From contig CAKREC010000002.1 in the NCBI GenBank assembly GCA_934316925.1, forward strand, positions 23,680 to 87,679: a DNA stretch of 64,000 nucleotides. Reading direction: 5' to 3'. This document shows positions 34,101-43,319 of the stretch, in pieces. Position 1 is the first letter of the stretch; each line of letters opens with the position of its first letter. The DNA is from an uncultured Eubacterium sp. Lineage in GTDB: Bacteria > Bacillota > Clostridia > Lachnospirales > Lachnospiraceae. Position numbers and translations under genes: made by a program. The notes beneath the pieces are model-generated. The model did not search any database and was not told the DNA's origin. It saw nothing but the letters and a program-made list of their open reading frames with translations.

Positions 34101-36721
34101 AGCCGATTTATTTGAAAATGACAGGATTTGGCCCATATGGTGGACAACAGGAAATCGATTTTACCGCATTGGGAGAGAGAGGGATTTTTCTGATCACGGG
34201 AGACACCGGAGCAGGAAAAACGACGATCTTTGATGCGATCTCGTTTGCCTTGTATGGAGAGGCAAGTGGGGGCGATGGACGCCGGAAAAGTAAAACCTTT
34301 CGGTCGGACTATGCCATGCCGGATGAAAAAACACAGGTAGTTTTTCGATTTTCCCAAAGAGGTAAGCTGTATGAAGCGGTGAGAAATCCGGCGTATCTTC
34401 GTCCGAAAAAAAGGGGCGAGGGTGCGATGGAAGAGCCTTCCTCGAAAACCTTTACCTGCCTGGATACTGGACAGGTATATACACAAAAAGAAGCGGATGA
34501 AAAGATAAAAGAGATTATCGGTCTGGATCGTGAACAGTTTTCCTGGGCTGTGATGATCGCACAGGGCGATTTTCTCAAAATACTGAATGCTTCGAGTGAA
34601 GACCGCACAAAGATCTTTCAGAAAATTTTTGATACATCCTTTTACCTGAAGGTACAGATGCGTCTGCAGGATAAGGCAAAGCAGTACTATGGAAAATGGC
34701 AGGAAATGACAGCTCGGATCCAGGAAAATGTAAACAGGGTCCAGTTGTTCCCTCTGCCGGAGGATACGACGGCACTGGCAAAACTTATGGAGTGCAAAGA
34801 GCAGGATGCACCGTTGACCGTATTGTGTGAGGCGCTGAATCAGTATAATGCTGCAGTGGAAATCGTTTTGCAGGAAAAATATGCCGAATTGCAGAAAAAA
34901 AAGGAAGAGAGGGAGAAATGTCTGCAAACAAAGGCAAAAGCAGAGAGCGATAATCAAAAAATTCAGGAATTTACCAGAAAAAAACAGGAGCATGAACAGA
35001 TCGTTTCGCAAAAAGATTCGTATGATAAGCTGAAACAGAGACTCGATCAGGCGAGAACGGCAGATTCTGTCACGCCGTTTTTTCTGGCATATGAAGAGCA
35101 GCGGATGACGGTGCAGAGGCTTCACGAACTGCTGGAAGATACAACGGCGCAATATGAGGACGCGAAAAAGGATCTGACCAGATGGCAGCAACAACAGGAC
35201 GAGCAGGAGTCAAAGCAGGAGCAGAGACGGCAATGGGATCTGGAGTCGAGTCGTTTGCTGGAAGGGAAGCAGTGCCTGCTCTCTTACCGGGAAACCTGTG
35301 AAAAACACAAAGAAGCAGCAACGGCTTATCAAAAGGTGGATGCACAGGCGCAGGCAGCACAGAGTGAATTCCGTCAGCTTCGCAACGCCTACTATGCAGG
35401 AAGTGCCGGGATTTTGGCAAAAGAACTGGAAACAGGAATGCCATGCCCAGTCTGTGGATCATGTGAGCACCCGGATCCGGCAAAGATCTGTGAGTCCATG
35501 CCGGACAAAAAACAGGTCGAAGATGCTGAAAATCGCTACGAACAAAAAAGTACAAAATGCAGGGAATGGGGCGAAAAGGCCGCCTCTTACCACAGTGCAT
35601 TGGAACAATTGCAAAATCAGTTGGATCGTTATGGGATTGAACCGGATGCGTCGATCGAGGAATTGAACCGCACATATCAGGAAAAAGAGCAGTTCTGGAA
35701 ACACTTTGATGAGCGGAGCAAGATGATCGGCGAAAAGCTGGAATCAAGTCGTGCCGCAAGAGATATGCTGAAAGCAAGAAAAGAAGAACAGCAAAAAAAT
35801 CTGGAAACCGATACCCGTTTGATGCAGGAAAAAGAAGCTGTGTGGGAAGAAAAACGGACGTGTTATTTTGCAACCGAAGAATTGTATCAGGGTGCCAGAT
35901 TGAGTAAAGAACAGCAACAGAACATGGAATCCGACTGGAACCGGTATACGGAAGAATCAGCATTGCTTAAGGGAGCACTCGAACAGTTGCAACAGGCAGT
36001 TGAGAACATTTCGTGGCAGGATATAACCGGTTTGGAACAAAATCTAAAAGAACAAAAAGCGGAACTGGCAAAACTGGAAAATGAGATTCAGGAGATTGAG
36101 ATTACTTACCGGACAAACAAGGACGAAGAAGAACTATTACAAAAGCTGAACAAAGAACGAGAAAAACTGCAGGTACGGTGGGCGCAGATCAAAGATATCA
36201 GTGACACGTTTAACGGACAGAAGACCGGTCAGGCAAAGATGAAGCTGGAGACCTTTGTTCAGCGCCATTATTTCGGAAAAGTTGTATTGGCGGCTAACCG
36301 GCGTCTGCAGGTAATGACGGAAGACGGCTTTGTGCTGCGCTGTAAGATGGAGGCGGAAAACCGTACCAGTCAATGGGGGCTTGACCTGGATGTATATGAC
36401 AATAACACGGGAAAATGGCGTGATGTCAGCACTTTGTCCGGCGGAGAATCGTTTCTTGCTTCGCTGTCTTTAGCGCTGGGATTATCGGATGTAGTTCAGG
36501 AAAATAACGGTGGGATCCGTCTGGAATCGATGTTTATTGATGAGGGATTTGGATCTCTGGATGAACAGACCTTGCGGCAGTCACTGAAAGTTCTTGCCAA
36601 TCTTGCAGATGGCGACCGGATGATCGGTATTATTTCACACGTTGAAGAGCTAAAAAATTCGATCGACAATAAAATTGTGATCACCAAAACCGGAGCGGGA
36701 AGTAAGATCCGGGTAATATAA
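34097..36721 (+). CDS. sbcC: SbcC, SMC-like ATPase subunit of SbcCD
   Basis: 874 residues, on the short side for SbcC (about 1000). Walker A GDTGAGKTTIFDAI near residue 35, long coiled coils (about 190-440 and 480-690) around the zinc hook CPVC (Cys450 and Cys453), then signature LSGGESFLASLSLALGL near residue 780 and Walker B FIDEGFGSLDEQT near residue 813. It forms the Rad50-like clamp that controls SbcD. GTG start at 34097 with GGGAGG upstream in sbcD. Ends at a two-way terminator facing lysC. Confidence 0.96.
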   Translation: MKPIYLKMTGFGPYGGQQEIDFTALGERGIFLITGDTGAGKTTIFDAISFALYGEASGGDGRRKSKTFRSDYAMPDEKTQVVFRFSQRGKLYEAVRNPAYLRPKKRGEGAMEEPSSKTFTCLDTGQVYTQKEADEKIKEIIGLDREQFSWAVMIAQGDFLKILNASSEDRTKIFQKIFDTSFYLKVQMRLQDKAKQYYGKWQEMTARIQENVNRVQLFPLPEDTTALAKLMECKEQDAPLTVLCEALNQYNAAVEIVLQEKYAELQKKKEEREKCLQTKAKAESDNQKIQEFTRKKQEHEQIVSQKDSYDKLKQRLDQARTADSVTPFFLAYEEQRMTVQRLHELLEDTTAQYEDAKKDLTRWQQQQDEQESKQEQRRQWDLESSRLLEGKQCLLSYRETCEKHKEAATAYQKVDAQAQAAQSEFRQLRNAYYAGSAGILAKELETGMPCPVCGSCEHPDPAKICESMPDKKQVEDAENRYEQKSTKCREWGEKAASYHSALEQLQNQLDRYGIEPDASIEELNRTYQEKEQFWKHFDERSKMIGEKLESSRAARDMLKARKEEQQKNLETDTRLMQEKEAVWEEKRTCYFATEELYQGARLSKEQQQNMESDWNRYTEESALLKGALEQLQQAVENISWQDITGLEQNLKEQKAELAKLENEIQEIEITYRTNKDEEELLQKLNKEREKLQVRWAQIKDISDTFNGQKTGQAKMKLETFVQRHYFGKVVLAANRRLQVMTEDGFVLRCKMEAENRTSQWGLDLDVYDNNTGKWRDVSTLSGGESFLASLSLALGLSDVVQENNGGIRLESMFIDEGFGSLDEQTLRQSLKVLANLADGDRMIGIISHVEELKNSIDNKIVITKTGAGSKIRVI

Positions 36722-36726
36722 AAAGG

Positions 36727-36757
36727 GGACCGTCTGTATTGATGCAGACGGTCCTTT
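36727..36757. terminator. Bidirectional terminator between sbcC and lysC
   Basis: GGACCGTCTG (36727-36736) and CAGACGGTCC (36745-36754) form a perfect 10-bp stem with an 8-base loop. A-run on the left and T-run on the right let it serve both converging genes. Confidence 0.9.
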
Positions 36758-36785
36758 ATATAAGGAAATAAGAAAGAGAAATCAA

Positions 36786-38105
36786 TTATAAAGATGTCAG
36801 TACAAAAATATCGTAAATCGCTTTAATCGCATTTTCAAAATCTTCGTTACGAACACCGATGATAATGTTCAACTCGCTGGAACCCTGATCGATCATCTTG
36901 ACATTGATGTGTGCGTGTGCCAATGCAGCAAACAAACGACCGGCAGTACCACGTGTACTCTTCATGCCACGTCCTACGACAGCGATCAAAGCTAAGTCAG
37001 ACTCCAGTTCGATCGAATCCGGATGGGTAGCAGCGTTGATATCAGCCAGAACTTTCTGTTCTTTTTCCATAAACTCATCCTGATGAACAAAAATGGTCAT
37101 CGTATCGATGCCGGAAGGCATATGTTCAAAAGAAATACCACTATCTTCGAAAGCACCTAATACTTTGCGGCCAAATCCGACTTCAGAGTTCATCATGTCT
37201 TTTTCAATATTGACAGCGACAAATCCCTTCTTTCCGGCAATACCGGTAATGGTGTAAGCAGGGATGCGGCAAGTACTTTCTACGATCATGGTACCATCAT
37301 CTTCAGGGGCATTGGTATTGCGGATATTGATCGGAATACCAGCCTGACGTACTGGGAAGATCGCATCTTCATGAAGAACAGAGGCACCCATATAAGCCAG
37401 CTCGCGAAGTTCTTTGTAGGTGATCGTATGGATGACAACAGGATCTTTGACAATGCGCGGATCGGCTACCAGAAAACCGGAAACATCGGTCCAGTTCTCA
37501 TAAAGATCAGCACTTACTGCGCGTGCTACCAAAGAACCGGTAACATCAGAACCACCACGGGAAAATGTAACAACTTTTCCGTTGGCTTTTGCACCATAAA
37601 AACCAGGGATCACAGCATGCTCCGTAGCAGCAAGACGTTCGGATAACAGCTTGTTTGTTGTCTCGGCATCAAAATTTCCATCATCATCAAAACGGATCAC
37701 ATTGGCAGAATCAATAAAGTCATAACCAAGGTAATTTGCCATGATCTTGCCGTTCAGGTATTCACCGCGGGAAGCTGCATACATAGAACCAGCTTTGGCA
37801 AGAAATTCTTTTTTGATCGTCTCAAAATCATCTTCCAGAGAGAAGTTCAACTTCAATCCGCGAATGATCTCATTGTAACGATCTTTGATCTGCTGTAACT
37901 GTTTGGTAAATGCCTGTCCGCTCTCTGCAAGTTCATAACAACGGTATAACATATCCGTAACTTTCGTATCATGGGAATCTCTTTTTCCCGGTGCGGATGG
38001 TACAACATAGCGACGGCTCTCGTCAGCACGGATGATGTTACCGACTTTTTTGAACTGCTCGGCGCTTGCTAAGGAACTACCACCGAATTTGACAACTTTT
38101 TTCAT
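36786..38105 (-). CDS. lysC: Aspartate kinase
   Basis: 439 residues. It phosphorylates aspartate, the first step to lysine, threonine and methionine. VVKFGGSSLAS at residue 4, FSRGGSDVTGSL near residue 194 and YENWTDVSGFLVADPR near residue 213 define the kinase domain; two ACT domains follow (SEVGFGRKVL region and ALIAVVGRGMKSTRG region), giving likely feedback control. It is the clostridial monofunctional type without homoserine dehydrogenase. AGGAGG precedes the ATG. The upstream gap is only about 180 bases, and I see no lysine riboswitch there. It converges on sbcC. Confidence 0.95.
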   Translation of the reverse strand: MKKVVKFGGSSLASAEQFKKVGNIIRADESRRYVVPSAPGKRDSHDTKVTDMLYRCYELAESGQAFTKQLQQIKDRYNEIIRGLKLNFSLEDDFETIKKEFLAKAGSMYAASRGEYLNGKIMANYLGYDFIDSANVIRFDDDGNFDAETTNKLLSERLAATEHAVIPGFYGAKANGKVVTFSRGGSDVTGSLVARAVSADLYENWTDVSGFLVADPRIVKDPVVIHTITYKELRELAYMGASVLHEDAIFPVRQAGIPINIRNTNAPEDDGTMIVESTCRIPAYTITGIAGKKGFVAVNIEKDMMNSEVGFGRKVLGAFEDSGISFEHMPSGIDTMTIFVHQDEFMEKEQKVLADINAATHPDSIELESDLALIAVVGRGMKSTRGTAGRLFAALAHAHINVKMIDQGSSELNIIIGVRNEDFENAIKAIYDIFVLTSL

Positions 38106-38233
38106 AATGGCCTCCTAAAATTTCTCCTTAATTTTAAAAATCTTTACATAGAATATAGTAAAGCATGTTTTTTTTTCTTTTTCAAGGTTTTTTGTAAAAA
38201 ATAATGGAAAAACTATCGGATTTCAGAAAAATG

Positions 38234-38242
38234 TGGTATACT
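38234..38242 (+). promoter_or_regulatory. Extended -10 promoter of the metal-GTPase trio
   Basis: TGGTATACT, with TG at 38234-38235 and TATACT at 38237-38242. Predicted start is near 38249, about 40 nt before the 88-aa gene. The -35 region is poor. Confidence 0.5.
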
Positions 38243-38288
38243 ATTTCTCTGTACAAAAACAAATCTCAAAAATAAAAAGGGGGAAATT

Positions 38289-38555
38289 ATGGAGAACATT
38301 TCATTATATGGACCCTTGTATTACCAGAGAAGCGAATTCAAAGGAAGTTACCGGGGCATGAATTTTCGTATTAAAAAGGTGGGGGAAGAAGAACCGTATC
38401 ATTTACAGGTTACGGCTTGGAAAGGCCCGTTTATTTTAGAAAAATCAGGACAAGAGCCATTGGTGAGAGAATTTGAATTGAGTGAAGAAGGAATTGAGCA
38501 GGCAGATAAATGGCTGACGGAGACGCAGTCGCTTATCACGGCAGGCCAGAATTAG
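38289..38555 (+). CDS. 88-residue protein of unknown function, first gene of a metal-GTPase trio
   Basis: 88 residues, no signal peptide or membrane helix. It has a mixed strand-rich N-terminal half (SLYGPLYYQRSEFKGSYRGMNFRI) and a helical C-terminal end (LSEEGIEQADKWLTETQSL). AAGGGGGAAA precedes the ATG. It ends 17 bases before the His-rich COG0523 GTPase and is surely co-transcribed with it. I recognise no family. By position it may be a small partner or target of the two GTPases. It has no Cys and only two His, so it is not an obvious metal carrier. Confidence 0.7.
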   Translation: MENISLYGPLYYQRSEFKGSYRGMNFRIKKVGEEEPYHLQVTAWKGPFILEKSGQEPLVREFELSEEGIEQADKWLTETQSLITAGQN

Positions 38556-38572
38556 CAGGAGGTAAAAATAAG

Positions 38573-39685
38573 ATGACAAAGATTGATATTCTTTCAGGAT
38601 TTTTAGGTGCAGGTAAAACAACATTGATCAAAAAGCTGATCCAGGAAGCTTTTCAGGGAGAGCAGCTGGTACTGATCGAGAATGAGTTTGGAGAGATCGG
38701 TATTGATGGTGGATTCTTGAAAGATGCAGGGATCAATGTTACCGAGATGAATTCCGGTTGTATCTGCTGCTCTTTAGTAGGAGACTTTGGCACCGCATTG
38801 CAGGAAGTTTTGGACAAATATTCACCGGATCGTATTATTATCGAGCCATCCGGAGTCGGCAAACTGTCCGATGTCATCAAGGCAGTGTCCGGTATTATGG
38901 AAGACAATCCGGATGTACAGATGAATGGTTATGTTACCGTTGCAGATGCGACCAAGTGCAAGATGTATATGAAGAACTTTGGTGAATTTTATAATAATCA
39001 GATCGAGAGTGCCAAGACGATTGTATTGAGCCGCACCGGAAAGATTTCCGATGAAAAACTGGAGGCAGCATTGAGCCTGATCCGGGAGAAAAATGACCAG
39101 GCGACGATCATTACGACGCCATGGGATGAGATTGATGGAAAGCAGATTTTAGGTGCGATTGAAGATAGTCGTTCTCTGGAGGTTGAGTTGATGGATGAAG
39201 AAGATGTATGTCCGGAGTGTGGACATCATCATGACCACGACCATGAGCATCATCACGATCATGACCATGAGCATGAACATCACCATCATGATGGCGAAAA
39301 GTGCAGCTGCGGACATCATCATGACCATGAGCATGAACACCATCATCATGATGGCGAAGAGTGTAGCTGTGGACATCATCACCATGAGGGACATCATCAT
39401 GCCGACGATGTATTTACCAGCATGGGTATGGAAAGTGCACACAAGTATACAGAAGAAGAATTGACGGAGATCCTCAAAGAACTTTCCAAGGATGGAGATC
39501 AGTACGGTAAAATCCTTCGTGCAAAGGGTATTGTTCCGGCAGTAGAAGGTGAATGGTTCCACTTTGATCTGGTACCGGGTGAGTATGAAGTTCGTAGAGG
39601 AAGTGCAGATTATACGGGACGTATGTGTGTCATTGGTGCTGAGTTAAAAGAAAGTCAGATCAGAGAGTTGTTTCACATTTTGTAA
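38573..39685 (+). CDS. COG0523 (CobW/YjiA) metallochaperone GTPase with His-rich insert
   Basis: 370 residues. G3E-family GTPase that hands a metal (Zn, Co or Ni) to a target protein. Walker A GFLGAGKTT near residue 9, the COG0523 metal motif GCICCS (Cys63, Cys65, Cys66), EPSGVG near residue 84 and an SRTGK base motif near 151. Residues about 212-279 form a remarkable metal store of HHHDHDHEHHH-type tracts punctuated by CPECG, CSCG and CSCG. A C-terminal CobW_C-like domain follows (GIVPAVEGEWFHFD). AGGAGG lies 8 bases before the ATG at 38573; earlier in-frame codons lie in the 88-aa gene. Second gene of the trio. Confidence 0.93.
   Translation: MTKIDILSGFLGAGKTTLIKKLIQEAFQGEQLVLIENEFGEIGIDGGFLKDAGINVTEMNSGCICCSLVGDFGTALQEVLDKYSPDRIIIEPSGVGKLSDVIKAVSGIMEDNPDVQMNGYVTVADATKCKMYMKNFGEFYNNQIESAKTIVLSRTGKISDEKLEAALSLIREKNDQATIITTPWDEIDGKQILGAIEDSRSLEVELMDEEDVCPECGHHHDHDHEHHHDHDHEHEHHHHDGEKCSCGHHHDHEHEHHHHDGEECSCGHHHHEGHHHADDVFTSMGMESAHKYTEEELTEILKELSKDGDQYGKILRAKGIVPAVEGEWFHFDLVPGEYEVRRGSADYTGRMCVIGAELKESQIRELFHIL
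39221..39404 (+). repeat. Tandem repeats encoding the His-rich metal store
   Basis: Units of about 60 bases built on CATCATCATGACCATGAGCA recur; the copies at about 39257-39312 and 39314-39373 are nearly identical, and a shorter one precedes them. They keep the frame and encode His/Asp/Glu tracts separated by CSCG. Copy number could change by slippage. Confidence 0.85.
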
Positions 39686-39706
39686 TAGAGCAGAACGGAG
39701 GATATG

Positions 39707-40660
39707 ATGTTCGGAAACAGAGATATTCCAACTTATTTATTTACCGGTTTTCTGGAGAGTGGAAAATCGACCTGTATTCAGGAGATTCTTGAAGAAGGAA
39801 ACTTTGCAGATGGTTTAAAAACCCTGTTTTTGCAGACAGAAGAGGGCGAGTTTGAGATTGATGAAAAACTGCTGTCGGATAATAAAGTGGTTACGGTTGT
39901 GGTCGACGATGAGGATGATCTCACAGAAGAGATGTGTGTGTCACTGGTAAAAGAACATAAACCGGCACGCATTATGATCGAAGTAAATGGTATGTGGGAC
40001 CTGAAAAAACTGATCAATGAGACCATTCCGGAAAACTGGGTTGTAGTTCAGACGTTTACCACAGTAAATGCCCAGACGTTTGACATGTATATCAATAACA
40101 TGAAATCGTTGCTGATGTCCCATTTTGAACAATCCGATCTTGTTATATTCAATCGTTGTGACAAAGAGATGAATAAGCCGTCGATGCGCCGCAATGTTAA
40201 GGCGATCAACCGGCAGACACAGGTTCTTTTTGAATCGGAGGATGGCAGTGTAGAAAGCAACATTGAGGAAGAACTGCCTTACGATGTAAATGCGTCTACG
40301 ATCGAACTCGAAGATGACGATTTCGGTTTATGGTATTTGGATGCGAGTGAACATCCGGAAAAATATGTGAACAAAACGATGATCTTTAAAGGACAGGTTT
40401 ACCGCAACCGCACATTTCCGTCTAATGCGTTTGTGCCGGCAAGAGCAGCGATGACCTGTTGCGCGGATGACATCGCAAAGATTGGATTTATCTGTCATTT
40501 TGATCAGGCAGCGCAGTTTGACACCAATTCCTGGGTGCGTGTCAAGGCACAGGTAAAAGCGGAATTTTCCCGCAAAAATCAGGGAATGTATCCAGTACTG
40601 TATGCAGATTCTGTGGAGAAAGCAGAACCGCCGGCAGAAGAAGTTGTATATTTTTCATAA
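39707..40660 (+). CDS. COG0523-like GTPase fused to a YcgQ/DUF1980-type C-terminal domain
   Basis: 317 residues. The N-terminal two thirds is a CobW-type G domain: Walker [10 protein letters not shown] near residue 13, VEVNGMW where EPSG is usual, and base motif NRCDK near residue 146. The CxCC metal motif is absent. From about residue 205 the protein matches the C-terminal domain of YcgQ-type proteins (DUF1980): [29 protein letters not shown], then WVRVKAQV. Usually that domain sits on a membrane protein partnered with a YcgR permease. Start ATG 39707 is 5 bases after CGGAGG. It ends 16 bases before a terminator, so the trio is one operon. Confidence 0.82.
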   Translation: MFGNRDIPTYLFTGFLESGKSTCIQEILEEGNFADGLKTLFLQTEEGEFEIDEKLLSDNKVVTVVVDDEDDLTEEMCVSLVKEHKPARIMIEVNGMWDLKKLINETIPENWVVVQTFTTVNAQTFDMYINNMKSLLMSHFEQSDLVIFNRCDKEMNKPSMRRNVKAINRQTQVLFESEDGSVESNIEEELPYDVNASTIELEDDDFGLWYLDASEHPEKYVNKTMIFKGQVYRNRTFPSNAFVPARAAMTCCADDIAKIGFICHFDQAAQFDTNSWVRVKAQVKAEFSRKNQGMYPVLYADSVEKAEPPAEEVVYFS

Positions 40661-40676
40661 AAGAGAAAAAGAGAGG

Positions 40677-40700
40677 CCTTGTCGTTTTGACAAGGTTTTT
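40677..40700 (+). terminator. Terminator of the metal-GTPase operon
   Basis: CCTTGTC (40677-40683) with GACAAGG (40689-40695), followed by TTTTT. The next promoter's -35 box lies inside it. Confidence 0.85.
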
Positions 40701-40715
40701 CTTGTATGGTATAGT
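40687..40715 (+). promoter_or_regulatory. Promoter of icd, overlapping the upstream terminator
   Basis: TTGACA (40687-40692), exactly 17 bases, TATAGT (40710-40715) with TG at 40707-40708. The -35 hexamer is part of the terminator's loop and 3' arm. Confidence 0.75.
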
Positions 40716-40751
40716 AGAAAAGACAAAATTTTAGGAAATGAGGTATCCAAC

Positions 40752-41957
40752 ATGGCTAAGATTCAGATGAAGACTCCGCTGGTAGAGATGGATGGAGATG
40801 AGATGACCCGTATTTTGTGGCAGATGATCAAAGACGAGTTACTGCTCCCTTACATTGATTTGAAAACTGAGTACTATGACCTTGGGTTAGAGTATCGCAA
40901 CGAGACCAATGATCAGGTGACCATTGACTCTGCTGAAGCTACAAAAAAATATGGTGTTGCTGTAAAATGTGCAACGATCACTCCAAATGCTGCTCGTATG
41001 ACCGAGTATGATCTGAAAGAGATGTGGAAGTCACCAAACGGTACGATCCGTGCTGCATTAGATGGTACAGTATTCCGCGCTCCGATTCAGGTAAAAGGGA
41101 TTGAACCTTGTGTGAAAAACTGGAAAAAACCGATCACATTGGCACGACATGCGTATGGTGATGTTTACAAGAATACAGAGATCAAAGTACCGGGTGCTGG
41201 AAAAGCTGAGTTAGTATTTACAGCAGAAGATGGCACAGAGATCCGTGAAGTGATCCATGAATTTGACGGTCCGGGAATTATACAGGGAATTCACAACACA
41301 GACAAATCGATCACCAGTTTTGCGCGTGCATGTTTTAGCTATGCACTGGATACAAAACAGGATCTCTGGTTTGCAACAAAAGACACAATTTCCAAAAAAT
41401 ATGACCACAACTTCAAAGATATTTTCCAGGATATCTATGACAATGAATACAAAGACAAATTTGAAAAGGCAGGTCTGGAGTACTTCTATACTTTGATCGA
41501 CGATGCGGTTGCCCGTGTTATGAAGACAGAGGGTGGATTTATCTGGGCATGCAAGAATTACGATGGAGATGTTATGAGTGACATGGTATCTTCAGCCTGT
41601 GGTTCTCTTGCTATGATGACATCCGTTCTGGTTTCACCGGATGGTGTATATGAGTATGAAGCTGCACATGGTACCGTACAGCGTCATTATTACAAACATC
41701 TCAAAGGAGAAGAGACTTCTACAAACTCGGTAGCAACGATCTTTGCATGGACGGGCGCTCTTCGCAAGAGAGGTGAATTGGATGAGATTCCGGAACTTAT
41801 GGAATTTGCAGACAAACTTGAGAAAGCAACCCTCAAGACGATTGAAGATGGCAAGATGACAAAGGATCTGGCTCTTATCACTTCTTTGAAAGATGTTACG
41901 GTACTGAACAGCCAGAACTTTATTAAGGCTATTCGTGATACATTCGAAGCATTATAA
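40752..41957 (+). CDS. icd: NADP-dependent isocitrate dehydrogenase
   Basis: 401 residues, of the homodimeric type shared with eukaryotic IDH1. It oxidatively decarboxylates isocitrate to 2-oxoglutarate, feeding glutamate synthesis in anaerobes with a partial TCA cycle. Visible: [13 protein letters not shown] near residue 8, [16 protein letters not shown] near residue 95 (substrate Ser and Arg), [29 protein letters not shown] near residue 245 with the metal aspartates, and [11 protein letters not shown] near residue 303 (NADP site). The ATG at 40752 follows ATGAGG at modest spacing. It has its own strong promoter and terminator. Confidence 0.95.
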   Translation: MAKIQMKTPLVEMDGDEMTRILWQMIKDELLLPYIDLKTEYYDLGLEYRNETNDQVTIDSAEATKKYGVAVKCATITPNAARMTEYDLKEMWKSPNGTIRAALDGTVFRAPIQVKGIEPCVKNWKKPITLARHAYGDVYKNTEIKVPGAGKAELVFTAEDGTEIREVIHEFDGPGIIQGIHNTDKSITSFARACFSYALDTKQDLWFATKDTISKKYDHNFKDIFQDIYDNEYKDKFEKAGLEYFYTLIDDAVARVMKTEGGFIWACKNYDGDVMSDMVSSACGSLAMMTSVLVSPDGVYEYEAAHGTVQRHYYKHLKGEETSTNSVATIFAWTGALRKRGELDEIPELMEFADKLEKATLKTIEDGKMTKDLALITSLKDVTVLNSQNFIKAIRDTFEAL

Positions 41958-41963
41958 TACATA

Positions 41964-41978
41964 TAGACAAATTGTCTA
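41964..41978. repeat. Short palindrome after icd
   Basis: TAGACAA (41964-41970), one A, TTGTCTA (41972-41978). A perfect 15-base palindrome just after the icd stop and before its terminator; a possible protein site or mRNA 3' structure. Confidence 0.35.
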
Positions 41979-41996
41979 AGATTATGGATCATACAA

Positions 41997-42041
41997 AGAG
42001 ATTACTAAATTGCAGAAATCAGATTTGGTAATCTCTTTTTA
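41997..42041 (+). terminator. Terminator of icd
   Basis: AGAGATTAC (41997-42005) pairs with GTAATCTCT (42028-42036), followed by TTTT. It lies just before the GNAT gene. Confidence 0.8.
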
Positions 42042-42057
42042 TAAAGGTGAGAAGAAA

Positions 42058-42525
42058 ATGCAGATTTGCAAAATTATGCCGGTGCATTTAGAAGAGGCGC
42101 TGGGGCTGGTCTGGGATGTGTTTTTGCAGTATGACGCTCCCGATTATGATACAATGGGGATAGAGACGTTTCGTCATTTTATCCGATATGAAAATATGCT
42201 TCCGAAAGTGCAAAGCGGCGAAATGGTATTTTGGGGCTGCTATGACGGATCACAGCTGGCAGGCGTGATCGCATTGCGGACAGGGCAGCATGTAAGTCTG
42301 CTTTTTGTAAGAAAAGAATATCAGAAAAAAGGGATTGGAAAACGTTTGATACAGGTGTTGTGGAATCACGTGATGGAAAGTGATCCGGAGATTCGGGCCA
42401 TTACGGTAAATTCATCTCCGTGTGGAGTAGAATTTTATAAAAGAGTAGGATTTTGCCCGTTAGGAGCTGAACGGACTGAAAATGGGATTCGATTTACGCC
42501 GATGCGATCAGGGGGAATATTGTGA
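42058..42525 (+). CDS. GNAT-family N-acetyltransferase
   Basis: 155 residues. Acetyl-CoA-binding motif A is VSLLFVRKEYQKKGIGKRLIQVL near residue 82 (QKKGIG loop); later VNSSPCGVEFYKRVGF near residue 121 is motif B. The substrate cannot be told. The ATG at 42058 follows AAAGGTGAGAAG. Its stop overlaps the GTG of the sortase gene by 4 bases, so both are translated together, though a functional link is uncertain. Confidence 0.88.
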   Translation: MQICKIMPVHLEEALGLVWDVFLQYDAPDYDTMGIETFRHFIRYENMLPKVQSGEMVFWGCYDGSQLAGVIALRTGQHVSLLFVRKEYQKKGIGKRLIQVLWNHVMESDPEIRAITVNSSPCGVEFYKRVGFCPLGAERTENGIRFTPMRSGGIL

Positions 42526-43319
42526 AAAAAAAGAGATGGATCGGAAATCTTATATTGGTTGCATGTGTGCTGCTGTGTGTTGGTAGCGGAGGATACTTAT
42601 TACGGTATTTTTTGAGTGCAAAAAATACGGAAAAAGCAGTGGAACAACTGCAGGAATACCGGGAAGAAGGGCAGAATGAGCCGGATGATGGCGAAGACAT
42701 TCCTCTGGAGAGTGGTCATTCTGTTTCGCAGAAATACAAAAAATTGTATAAGAAAAATAAAGATATGATCGGATGGATCCAGATTAAAAATACGAAGATC
42801 AATTATCCGGTCATGCAGACAAAGAAGGACTCGGAGTATTATCTGCATCGCAATTTTGAAAAGAAGAATGATGTGAATGGACTTCCGTTTTTGGATGCAG
42901 GCTGCGATCTGGATGATAAAGAAGAAAATCTGATGATCTATGGACATCATATGAAAAGTGGTTTGATGTTCGCACATTTGATGGATTACCGGAATGAAAA
43001 ATTTTACCGTTCGCATACCGGGATTGAACTGGATACTCTATATGAGAGACGGAAGTATAAGGTGGTAGCGGCATTTTATTCCCAGATTTATCCCAAAGAA
43101 CAAGATGTATTTAAGTATTATGAATATATTGGACACTTGTCAAAAAAACAATATGACAAGTATGTGAAAAATATCCGCAAACTGTCTTTATATGATACGG
43201 GGATTACCCCGGAATATGGGCAGCAGCTGTTGACATTGGTCACCTGTGCGTATCACACAGAGGAAGGCCGGTTTGTTGTTGTGGCAGTGAAGGAAAAGGA
43301 TGGTGAAACAAATGAGTGA
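42522..43319 (+). CDS. srtB: Class B sortase
   Basis: 265 residues. Membrane anchor near the N-terminus (ILVACVLLCVGSGGYLL), then the sortase fold with His142 or His143 in MIYGHHMKSG, catalytic Cys242 in TLVTCAYH and Arg250 in EGRFVVV. The KNTKINYPVMQ and YYLHRNFEKKND stretches are typical of class B. It joins sorting-signal proteins to peptidoglycan or builds pili. The only visible sorting signal in the window is MPATG in the 1752-aa protein. Start GTG 42522 overlaps the upstream stop; the end overlaps the following PAS-protein gene by 8 bases. Confidence 0.93.
   Translation: MKKKRWIGNLILVACVLLCVGSGGYLLRYFLSAKNTEKAVEQLQEYREEGQNEPDDGEDIPLESGHSVSQKYKKLYKKNKDMIGWIQIKNTKINYPVMQTKKDSEYYLHRNFEKKNDVNGLPFLDAGCDLDDKEENLMIYGHHMKSGLMFAHLMDYRNEKFYRSHTGIELDTLYERRKYKVVAAFYSQIYPKEQDVFKYYEYIGHLSKKQYDKYVKNIRKLSLYDTGITPEYGQQLLTLVTCAYHTEEGRFVVVAVKEKDGETNE

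Noticed and set aside
34025-35963. Long minus-strand frames (389 and 297 residues) opposite sbcC
   Set aside because: They are antisense to a conserved sbcC coiled-coil region and encode Arg/Phe/Leu/Pro-rich nonsense with no Shine-Dalgarno site.
38106-38288. Lysine riboswitch upstream of lysC
   Set aside because: The gap is only about 180 bases and poly-A/T rich, with none of the conserved L-box helices.
39221-39404. Possible CRISPR-like or satellite repeat
   Set aside because: The units are in frame inside a COG0523 gene and have no spacers.
39149-39562. Minus-strand Met/Val-rich 137-residue frame
   Set aside because: It is the complement of the His-rich repeat (CAT/ATG), not a gene.
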